Assembly (NCBI GenBank): GCA_947095535.1
Contig: OX352773.1
Location: forward strand, 132,413,393 to 132,477,392
Length of the DNA stretch: 64,000 nt
Source of the DNA: Poecilobothrus nobilitatus
Taxonomy: Eukaryota > Arthropoda > Insecta > Diptera > Dolichopodidae
Direction: 5' to 3'
The translations under genes and the position numbers were made by a program. Of this stretch, positions 32,299 through 39,960 are shown in pieces. The notes under the pieces are model-generated. The model did no database searches. It was not told the origin of the DNA and saw only the letters and a list, made by a program, of their open reading frames with translations. The stretch's first letter is position 1; each line of letters starts with the position of its first letter.

Positions 32299-33589
32299 TT
32301 ATAGATTTGTGAACACATTTCGATTTTTATCAATTTGTAAACTTGCATCAAATTCTCCATACACTATAGCAGATAGAGTTGATGGAAGCGGTTTTGATAG
32401 CCTTGCTTCAATTCGGGCAGTGCCTTGATTAAGTAATCCATGACACACTTCATTTCCTGATGCATCTGGAGTTAAATCAAAAGCCTAAAGCCTATAAAGA
32501 ATCCATTACTAAACATAGATTTTGTTATCTGATGACCTTTATCATTATGATATATGCCTGTACCAGAAAATAGCGTATGATATGCACGTGTATAACAATT
32601 ATTTTCTTCCGTAAAACTGGTTTCAATTATTGTATTAGGTATTTGTACTCCATTTACATATAACATGAATTGAGAAATATCAAAGTGTTTAAAATTAAAT
32701 GTATTTTTTGATCTTTTTCCAGAGTAACCGGCATTGTCTGTCATACAAAATAATATCGTGTTTGGTAACTGCCCAATAAATACATTATCAAGCGAAATAG
32801 TTGTACTATTAGAAGGAATCGTAAAACTTTTTACTTCTACCCGTTTATAATTATATTTGGCGTTCGACTTCTCAATAACAGCATTATGTGCTAATAATAC
32901 ACTAGGATTAATAGTTGCATGTCTCATAAACAATGTTGCTTCTACAATTTTTAATTGAGATTCATCAGAATCATCTCCGAAAAAGAAAAAATGTGATTTT
33001 TCTAATGTTAAAACTATTCTAACATCAACATTATTTATCAGAAGAGTTGGCTGATTGAACATATCTACATGTAATTTGCCCATAAGCTCTACAACATTGC
33101 TATTTTGGTAAGCTTTTTGGCGCTCCTTTGAACTAACATTGTCAAATTTTGCTATATTTGGTTTATCCAGGTTCCAAACGGCACATTCCAAATGTGTTGT
33201 TGCTGCATCTGTACCATAATTTAATAATGATTCAATGTAAGCTCTGTAGTGGTAATTACCGTCTGAGGGGGTTATATTTTTACCATTTAACTGTACATTA
33301 CACTGTTTTATTAGAGAGTGAAGAAGATTATTAACAACACTTGGTTGTGCTATTAGTCTTCCATCAGTTCCTTTATCATTATTCCAATGAGTTCCATCTT
33401 TTTTTAAAATTTGTACTTTTAATCGTAAGTATACAGAAGATAAATCTCTATATGTATCACCATGACCTAATGATAGAAACTCGATTGTTGACGGATTGGA
33501 TTGTAAGAAACCTCCTCAGATCGTAAAATACTGGATTGAATAGGTTGAGTTTTAAAAATATCTAATTCAGATTTCATACATTCCACCAT
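32299..33589 (-). pseudogene. Polinton major capsid protein (double jelly roll), frameshifted
   Basis: Hexon-like capsid protein. Minus reading from ATG at 33589: ELDIFKTQPIQSSI and EEVSYNPI, then a frame change near 33520; FLSLGHGDTYRDLSSVYLRL, QPSVVNNLLHSLIKQC, LNGKNITPSDGNYHYRAYIE; the open frame 33191-32472 with KLHVDMFNQPTLLINNVDV and VFIGQLPNTILFCMTDNAGY; then a frame change near 32480 and the ending FDLTPDASG, LSKPLPSTLSAIVYGEFD, IDKNRNV, stop at 32299. These blocks are typical of Polinton and adintovirus capsids. The whole is about 430 codons, in the expected range. Two frame changes make it non-functional. Confidence 0.9.
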
Positions 33590-33591
33590 GA

Positions 33592-34028
33592 TTAGTTAAA
33601 AATATCTTTTAGTTTCTTTTTCTTATTAACTTTACGCCGTTTTGACATAGAATAATTTGAATTGCTAATGTTAAGTTTTTTTATAGTTTTCCTTTTTCTT
33701 TTACCAGATCCATACATTTCATTAAGCTTCCTAACAGCTCCGCGTCTTACATTTTTCATAATTTCTTTACCTCTATCTTGAACAACTTCCTTTACATTTG
33801 CCCCTGATGCAATATCAGATAAAGCGCTAATACCAGAGTTAATGACCTCTTTTTTAAATATATTAGCACCTGAAGCAAATATAGGTTTCAAATACTTAAA
33901 AAGACCTACAAAAAACTTCCTAATCCGCGATCTCTTTGGTAAGATATGGTAGAATGCAATAAAGGCCCAATGTCATCAAGACCTCTTCCGGATTGTACTA
34001 AATAATATCTGTAATACACTTTCTCCAT
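33592..34028 (-). pseudogene. Minor virion protein, adenovirus pVI/pX-like, frameshifted
   Basis: Minus reading from ATG at 34028: MEKVYYRYYLVQSGRGLDDI, GLGSFL, frame change near 33905, then GLFKYLKPIFASGANIFKKE and NSGISALSDIASGANV, ending in a strongly basic tail (KRKRKTIKK, MSKRRKVNKKKKLK). The GRGxGSFLxGLFxxxxP block is a hallmark of a small Polinton virion protein often compared with adenovirus VI or X, with an amphipathic helix and basic nucleic-acid-binding tail. It ends 2 nt before the major capsid start, implying linked expression. The ATG at 33891 is internal. Confidence 0.78.
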
Positions 34029-34075
34029 TACGTTTAAAATAAAATTAATATTAAAATTTACAAACTGACATTTAT
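34029..34075. other. Short gap between minor capsid and pVI-like gene
   Basis: 47 bp, AT-rich, no distinct signal seen. Confidence 0.4.
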
Positions 34076-34983
34076 TTATACTTTTTTAAAATGTAATACA
34101 ATTTTTGTAGGAATACTACTATCACTAAAATTTATTTTATAACCATATTTATCACATCGCATTGAAATACTATCAAATGATTTTTCAACATTACAATTTT
34201 GAATTATGTTAAATTCTTTTACTGTGTTAGTAAAAGTATTTTCTGTATTAACAGTTCTTAAACATCTTACATTTTTACCACCTATATTTTGTGGTTCAAT
34301 AATATCAGTGTACATAAAAAACATATCTCTACAGGAATTAAATTCATGCTATCAATAAACAATTTAAAAACTTCAATTACACGAGGTTTATATTTTTTAG
34401 GGTCAGTTAATTTTACGAAAGCTTGATTAAAACATGTTTTTGAAAGTCCATCTAAGCTGTAAGTGAAATTTGTTCTTAATTTGATGTTAACTTTGGTTTA
34501 CATCGTAACAGATAGTAGTGTATAATAAAGTTTTTGGAAACTCCTCAGCTTTGTTTGGTATTATATAGTTTGTATCGTCATTTATAAAGTCAAAAATACC
34601 CCAAATTTGTTGACGTAAAACTTCTTTTCTTGAAAATCCTAATAATGGTCGAATATTTTGAATTAAAGTAGGAAGTAACAGAACCCTCCAATCGCATATC
34701 ATTTGATCGTTACTATATGGTATATAAGTAGTCCCAACACCAATACGGTTTGCCTGCATACCAGTGATATATATTTGAGTATTTTTTCCCATTCCTCACC
34801 ATAGGCATTTGGAATAAAATCATTAGCATATATTTCAGATACACCAACTTTCCAATTAGAATCGATCATATATTTATCCATTTTATTCGTAAAAGTTGAT
34901 AATGTGTTTTCGGGGTAAAAATTCATAGATGAATCACTGAGTAATGTGACGTAAAATTCATCATTTACTTGTACGTTGTCCAT
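34076..34983 (-). pseudogene. Polinton minor capsid (penton-like, single jelly roll), frameshifted
   Basis: Minus strand. N-terminal block 34983-34790: DEFYVTLLSDSSMNFYPENT, LSTFTNKM, WKVGVSEIYANDFIPNAYGE. The reading shifts near 34790 into 34792-34487 (TQIYITGM, LLPTLIQNIRPLLGF), shifts again near 34490 to NFTYSLDGLSKTCFNQ and DPKKYKPRVIEVF, and again near 34325 to the C-terminal block 34324-34076 (MFFMYTDIIEPQNIGGK, FDSISMRC, IVLHFKK). The start and end blocks match penton-type Polinton proteins (VTLPSNSS..., YxDIVEPQ..., LHFRR). The middle is less clear, so rearrangement is possible. At least three frame changes. Confidence 0.8.
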
Positions 34984-35604
34984 GAACTTGTAGATATATT
35001 TTTACGAATTGGAAAATTAAGTTGTGTTTGAGTATCACCTGCTTTCGCTGATCGCAATAAACGTCGAGATCTATTTAAACGTCGATCGAGATCTATTTAT
35101 AGTTTTTTCTTTTTTCGTTGGTGGACTTGGACTATCTAATGGAACTGTTATTACATCACCAGTATCTGTTTCAAATATTTGAACATTTTTACTCCTAATT
35201 GATTTTCGTTTTCTTAACCGTTTCCCCGCTGTTGCAGCAGACATTGCTTTTGATAAAACATTTTCTTCATTTTCTTTGTCTTCAAACACATTATCAGGGG
35301 TATCCTCATATTTTTCTTCCTCAGGGAATTGCATTTTAATGTCTCTATATTTAACATAATCCGATTGTACCTTTATCGTTTTTCCTTTTTCTCTGTTTTG
35401 TGGAAGGGTTCTGCTCTGATTTTGTTTTTTAAACAAGTTTTGCCGTAAAAAATACCATTTCTGGATATCAGTCAAATGCTTATTTAACATAATTTTTTTC
35501 ATATTTTTATCCAACTGGTTAATTTCAAGATTAGAATTTTGTTTAAGTTTTTCATATATTTCCGGTTTGAGAGTTATCATTTTATTAAATGATGAATTAT
35601 TCAT
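34975..35604 (-). CDS. Conserved Polinton protein of unknown function, C-terminus altered
   Basis: Open frame 35604-35071 (177 codons). The head reads MITLKPEIYEKLKQN, then MLNKHLTDIQKWYFLRQNL, a pattern I recognise from Polinton proteins of unknown function that precede the penton gene. The middle is acidic and disordered; 130-145 is very basic (GKRLRKRKSIRSKN), possibly a nuclear or DNA-binding signal. A short direct duplication (cgtcgagatctatttaaa region, 35062-35099) introduces an early stop at 35071. Without it the frame would run on through RLLRSAKAGDTQTQLNF to a stop near 34970, overlapping the penton start. So the gene is truncated by about 30 residues. Confidence 0.7.
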
Positions 35605-35990
35605 TTTATAAGATTTCCAATCAACCCTGAAAGAACTGCACCAAGAAGAGTAGGTAAAAATCCTCCTTTTTGAACAATAATTTCTCGTTTATTATTTATT
35701 GATTTTTTATAACAAATGAGTGATCTTAACTCCCTTTTATATCTTTTTAATTGATTTTTTGTTTTTTTATTCAACTTACAGTTACCATTTAAAATATTTA
35801 ACGATATTTCACAAATTGTTTTAATTACATCTGGTTCACAATGTTTTATAATAATTCTTTGGAATTTCGGTTTAGAATTTTTTAACAGGTGCAATATATG
35901 TCGGTTGATTTTCAATCGTTTCATATTCTTTTGCATATTGTTCCAACTGATTTGTTGTACAATAACACAAATCTTGCTCGAAAATGTCAC
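35601..35990 (-). CDS. Conserved basic Polinton protein with KGGFLP motif
   Basis: Intact frame. The best start is not the first ATG but Met near residue 22 (MKRLKINRHILHLLKNSKP), because that is where the family similarity begins and because the earlier part overlaps the ATPase C-terminus. The body is helical and Lys-rich (EPDVIKTICEISLNILNGNC, LNKKTKNQLKRYKRELRSL). The end is a conserved motif VQKGGFLPTLLGAVLSGLIG, a hydrophobic Gly-rich helix. Such proteins occur next to the ATPase in many Polintons and resemble virion core or membrane-lytic peptides. Function not proved. Stop overlaps the next gene start by a few bases (35601/35604), an operon-like layout. Confidence 0.75.
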   Translation of the reverse strand: MTFSSKICVIVQQISWNNMQKNMKRLKINRHILHLLKNSKPKFQRIIIKHCEPDVIKTICEISLNILNGNCKLNKKTKNQLKRYKRELRSLICYKKSINNKREIIVQKGGFLPTLLGAVLSGLIGNLIK

Positions 35991-36544
35991 TTCTCAATCT
36001 AAATAAATCATTAACTTCTTGAGTAAGATCTATTAATATATAACCATATGGCTTAGATGTTACTTCATTATATACTTTCTCAAATTCCTTGACCTGATTC
36101 GGATATATTTGACGGACTAATGGTAATATCTGTGATTTATCTCTAGGATTCTTAAAAAGAATTATGTATTTGCAATTCAGTGAAATTTCTCTGGAAAATT
36201 TACCTTGATGAAATATATTTTGGGTTACAAATATTACCGATAAATTTCTATGATGCGATCCTCTAGTATAGTTCGCAGACATGTCTATCATAAGAATTTA
36301 ACATCATATCATCTATCACAATTAATACAGAGTTTCTATTATCACTAAAATCAGGAATACTGTTGCTAAACTCAAGATCTGTTATATCATTCGGTACTGC
36401 ATTTTTATCTGGGTTACACCAAATAATTTTATTGATTTGCGGATTTATGATTTTATTTCTTAATTTTATTAGGTTATGAATAAAAGTAGTTTTTCCACAA
36501 CAAGTTGGCCCATCCACCATCATTGTAAATGGGTGAAAAAACAT
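35872..36544 (-). pseudogene. Genome-packaging ATPase (FtsK/HerA-type), frameshifted
   Basis: Would pump DNA into capsids. N-terminal open part 36544-36263: FFHPFTMMVDGPTCCGKTTF (Walker A GPTCCGKT), KIIWCNP, and NSVLIVIDDMM (Walker B with acidic DD). A frame change near 36280 leads to 36291-35872: RGSHHRNLSVIFVTQNIFHQ (sensor Gln in TQN), SLNCKYIILFKNPRDKSQI, KPYGYILIDL and FRLRSDIF. These are family signatures from end to end. Apart from one frame change the gene looks complete. The first ATG at 36544 fits the family start. Divergent from the next gene, with a 121-bp gap. Confidence 0.9.
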
Positions 36545-36665
36545 AATTAAATAATTAATTATTCATGATAGCAAACCTATATTTATACCAAAATGTACAC
36601 TCAGAAAGAGAATATAAAGTCCCGCTTCATTCACTCAAAAGGTTATTCATTCATCAACATTCATA
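36545..36665. promoter_or_regulatory. Divergent promoter region between ATPase and right-end gene
   Basis: 121 bp between opposite starts, so both promoters must lie here or inside genes. Contains gcaaacctatatttatacca, tataaagtcccgcttcattc, then repeated ttcattca-like strings up to the ATG at 36666. tataaag at about 36613 could serve as a TATA-like box for the rightward gene. Confidence 0.4.
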
Positions 36666-37148
36666 ATGGAAAACCAACAAATTTTCATTGTTGACTTACA
36701 ATTTGTACAAGGAAATGAAAAGCAATATTTTATAAAGGAATTGGCTATTCTTAAAAAGGGGAGTTTGATTCCAATTGTATATCATTTTAAAGCGCCTTAC
36801 TCCGAAGAAGAACTTAATCATGAAACAAAATACAATATTCAATATTCTGAAAATAAAATAAATGGATTAAAATGGAATAGTGGTACAGTAGAATACTTAT
36901 GTTTGAGGGATATACTTAAGTACTATTTACAATCAGCTGATATAATTTAAGTTAAAGGAAAGCAGAAAAAAAATTTTCTTGAAAAATACATAGATAGTAC
37001 TAAAATAAATGATTTAACCAATACAATGCCATCATTGTTAAAAATTGAACATTTTAAATCTATGTGTCCTATTCCAACACATAATGTAAGTTCAAGTTTA
37101 AGATGTGCAATTAAAAATAGTTTTAATATCTTAAAGAAAACGTGTTAA
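36666..37148 (+). pseudogene. Conserved insect Polinton protein, exonuclease-like fold suspected
   Basis: Open frame 36666-36950 then, in the same frame after a TAA at 36948-36950, on to a stop at 37146-37148 (161 codons). Blocks: IFIVDLQFVQGNEKQYFIKE, LAILKKGSLIPIVYHFKAPY, LCLRDILKYYLQSADII, stop, VKGKQKKNFLEKYI, PIPTHNVSSSLRCAIKNSFN. The order D-x-Q..KELA, then YVKG..K..WL, then H..x..CALKN resembles a DEDD-type 3'-5' exonuclease or related RNase H-like fold, but I cannot prove catalysis. The TAA replaces the Tyr usually seen before VKG. Reads rightward toward the right repeat. Confidence 0.65.
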
Positions 37149-37210
37149 AATAAAAAACAAAAAAAAAACAAAAAAATAATTTTTATTTGTAACATAAATA
37201 TATAGATCAT

Positions 37211-37396
37211 ATGGAATTAAATAATCCAACAAAAAAGTACGATTTAATTCAACTTTACAAATTAAAGTTATGTATGTATGGAGCTTTGCTTGATAGAATG
37301 AGATTTCAAAGGGGAATAAAGATCATTGAACCCATCATATCTACAATTTTAAGTAGTAGTCATCGTAAAAACATATTTAAAAAGAGATTTTTGTAA
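37211..37396 (+). CDS. Small basic ORF at the right end of the Polinton
   Basis: Intact 61 codons, rightward, 62 bp after the exonuclease-like gene. Predicted helical and basic (YDLIQLYKLKLCMYGALLDR, HRKNIFKKRF). Not recognised. The position just inside the inverted repeat and unbroken frame make it plausible but not certain. Confidence 0.4.
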   Translation: MELNNPTKKYDLIQLYKLKLCMYGALLDRMRFQRGIKIIEPIISTILSSSHRKNIFKKRFL

Positions 37397-37447
37397 TACT
37401 CTAAAAATAAAATGCACTTTATATTTTGTACATTAAAGTTAATAAAG

Positions 37448-37692
37448 TTTGAATTTCTTTTTAACCTTTTTATATGCAACATATATATTATGTAGATATG
37501 TATTCTACGTTCTTACTATACTATACCAATCTATTTGCATTCAACTTTTCTTGCCTCTTTCTTTTTCTACCTTTTTAAAATACTACATAGTAATCTAAAC
37601 ACATATTCTGCTAAAAAAAAAAACGAAGATGCTAATTGTTATTTTGTATTTCTTCCTATAGTAAAACTAGTTAACCAACACAAAAAAAAAAT
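37448..37692 (+). repeat. Extra internal copy of a repeat-arm segment
   Basis: About 245 bp directly repeated at 38168-38416. Both copies start tttgaatttctttttaacct and end at the A-run after gttaaccaacac. The left arm has this segment only once (about 23115-23365, inverted). The extra copy abuts the inner end of the right inverted repeat. Confidence 0.9.
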
Positions 37693-38728
37693 TAGAATAG
37701 ATGATTCAATATAAGTAGGCAATGTACTATTATATTTCGTATCACCTAATTAGAACGAAAAAAAGTAAAACGAGAAATTTATTTTTAAAATGAAAATTAG
37801 AAAAATAAGCATACTCAACTTAATACATAACGAAAACGTAATTTGTCTACCATCTGTAAGACATAATTACAAATTTCAATTTAAATCTTCTGATTACATA
37901 GTTTCTATTTTAGAATTTTTTACATAGAAATTAATACCCTTTTGATTTTCCTTTTTGTTTTGACCTTCTAATTTCATAACATACAAGCCGTCCTATACCA
38001 GGTTCAGAAATTTAAGAATGTAATATATTCTTAATAAATTTATCTTGATAATTCAATTTATTCTTTTACCTTTTTTTCTATCTTTTAAATAATATACAAA
38101 TATTGTAAACAAAACCAGATTTAATCAAACGAAAAAAAGAAAAGGTACATGTGGACGCTAATTTCTATTTTGAATTTCTTTTTAACCTTTTTATATGCAA
38201 CATATATATGTAGATGTATATTCTACGTTCTTACTATACTATACTATACCAATCTATTTGCATTCAACTTTTCTTGCCTCTTTCTTTTTCTACCTTTTTA
38301 AAATACTACATAGTAATCTAAACCAGATATTCTGCTAAAAAAAAAAACGAAGATGCTAATTGTTATTTTGTATTTCTTCCTATAGTAAAACTAGTTAACC
38401 AACACAAAAAAAAAATACGCATTCCTTAAAGATACACTTTAAAACTAGTTCACCAACATTAAATAACACGTGCTTTAATATTTACATATAATAGTTTTGC
38501 TAACTATTTTCATGTTGACCTATTATAATATACAATCAAAGAGCTCTAAAAGACTTGTTTTACCCCAACTTCTAACAGAATCCAGGTCACAACACTTCCA
38601 GTTTCTCTAAAACTCAAGGTCATTCAAATATAGGTTAATTTGCGTGGGCGTGCGATATCGTTTATTAAAAACTAGGTCGTGCGATATGGGTTTATTTTTT
38701 CCCATGCCAAAGTGCCCCTATACCTACT
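37688..38728. repeat. Polinton right terminal inverted repeat
   Basis: Inverse of 22833-23845, ending cctatacctact. It contains the second copy (38168-38416) of the segment that also occurs at 37448-37692. Near the tip (38650-38720) the right arm is longer than the left because the phrase gtgcgatat-gtttatt appears twice. Confidence 0.9.
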
Positions 38729-38734
38729 GTGATC
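38729..38734. repeat. Right target site duplication GTGATC
   Basis: Directly follows the terminal ACT of the right inverted repeat and matches 22827-22832. Confidence 0.92.
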
Positions 38735-39060
38735 TAACCTTAAATATTCATCAATAAAATTCGATTATTCTCATATAGTTCTTTATTTTTCGACAATTTT
38801 GACTCAAGTGAGTAATAACGTTTTAATACGATATCGAAAGAATTTCCTAAACACTTGGATCTTGTCGAAATGGTAATGATACACTATATCGAGCAGATGG
38901 TAACCTTTGATATTTGTTTACGAAATGATACCTTTGTTCTTTATTGTTTGATGTTTTACAATTTTCTTGGTGGTCTTCCATCTCCAACACTGTTTGACGA
39001 TTTTGTCTAAGTTGTCGATATTTCCATTACGGAAGTCCTATATCGGTACTTTGAAACATA
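38729..39060 (-). pseudogene. BEL/Pao pol, upstream half (right of the Polinton)
   Basis: Minus-strand reading from about 39050 to 38729: LDKIVKQCWRW, NKYQRLPSARYSVSLPFRQD, then SKN-ELYENNRILL and a LDH-like block at the junction. This is the region of BEL/Pao pol immediately before the reverse transcriptase (the RYxVxLPF block, the LxRxLxK-x-YxxxMxEYLxLGHM block). It joins directly onto the half at 22827 and below. Several frame breaks. Confidence 0.75.
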
Positions 39061-39620
39061 ACGCCTGTGTTAAATAATCAGTCACAAAAGTTGAAATCGT
39101 CCTCTTTGAAGGTTTGAGAATATATTGCCCACAGTCCAGTGCATTTTTATACGCTATTTTTGAAAGATTCGGTATATCGTAAATGAAATAGTTTTACCTA
39201 GGTTTGTGGCCATTAAACAAGGAACAGTGACTTATATGATTATCCATAAGTAACAGAACTGGATTTTCGATTGAACATGGTGTTTGTTTAATAATTGTAA
39301 GACCATAATAAATTTTTAATGAGCTTAATAAATATTTTCCAAGTTTTATCTGCTCAGAAGTAGAAAATATTTGACAATATTTGTGTTTTGTTTTATTTGA
39401 TACTTTGCTCAGAATATCATCACTGTCCTGACTATAATTTAAGTCTCTGTTTAAAGATTTCGCAGAGATTAATGTGGCTATTATTGAATTTTCAAGCAGT
39501 TTCTTTTATAGTTATTTTCTTTTTAATAACTTCTCGAACTGCTTTTCTCATTATATCTTCACCCAGCCTTCCTTTTTTTTCTCATAATTTCTTACCATTC
39601 TAAACATTTGTTTACAACTT
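39061..39620 (-). pseudogene. pogo/Tigger-like transposase, internally deleted
   Basis: Minus strand. From 39615: an N-terminal helix-turn-helix reading (MRKAVREVIKKKITIKETA), then SQDSDDILSKVSNKTKH, FSTSEQIKLGKYLLSSLKIY followed by YGLT, then abruptly ENPVLLLMDNHISHCSLFN (second catalytic Asp block of DDE_1 transposases) and YDIPNLSKIAYKNAL with a short tail. The region between the DNA-binding head and the second Asp, including the first catalytic Asp, is missing. One in-frame stop follows HKPR. It abuts the BEL fragment; termini were not found. Confidence 0.6.
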
Positions 39621-39960
39621 AAATATAAATATTATACCTATTAAATTTTACATGGAAAATTTAAAACCGAGGGAATATTTAAGTTATTCACGGAAAATTG
39701 AAGCCTGCTTTAACCCCTTAGAAACTGCTTTAAATATCCTGAACACGAGTTTTAATGAAATTTATTTAAAAACTAACTAAAATAATATGTGAATATTATT
39801 TTTTAATCAGAATCTACAATATTTCAAGAAATAAATAGCATTTAATTGATTATTATCGTTTATCACAAAAAAAATTTTTGCATTTAACAAAAAACACAAA
39901 AACATTTTTAAAGAGTTTAAATCAATTAAAATTTGTCAAACTAACACAATTAATATTTCC
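39621..39960. other. AT-rich spacer
   Basis: No coding or repeat structure recognised. Confidence 0.4.

Larger units (their letters stand above)
22833..38728. mobile_element. Polinton/Maverick virus-like DNA transposon, full length, inactivated
   Basis: Length 15,896 bp. Both termini read 5'-AGTAGGTATAGGG inward, with inverted repeats of about 1 kb and flanking GTGATC duplications. The coding set is diagnostic: protein-primed family B polymerase, rve integrase, adenovirus-type protease, packaging ATPase, jelly-roll major capsid, penton-like minor capsid, protein VI/pX-like protein. Polymerase reads rightward from the left; the virion genes read leftward in one block; a short rightward pair closes the right end. 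At least seven genes are broken by stops or frameshifts. It is a fossil copy of a family that integrates by integrase and is thought to be able to form virions. Confidence 0.95.

Noticed and set aside
33149..33526. Two plus-strand ORFs across the capsid gene
   Set aside because: Antisense shadows of the major capsid reading, which is supported by family blocks.
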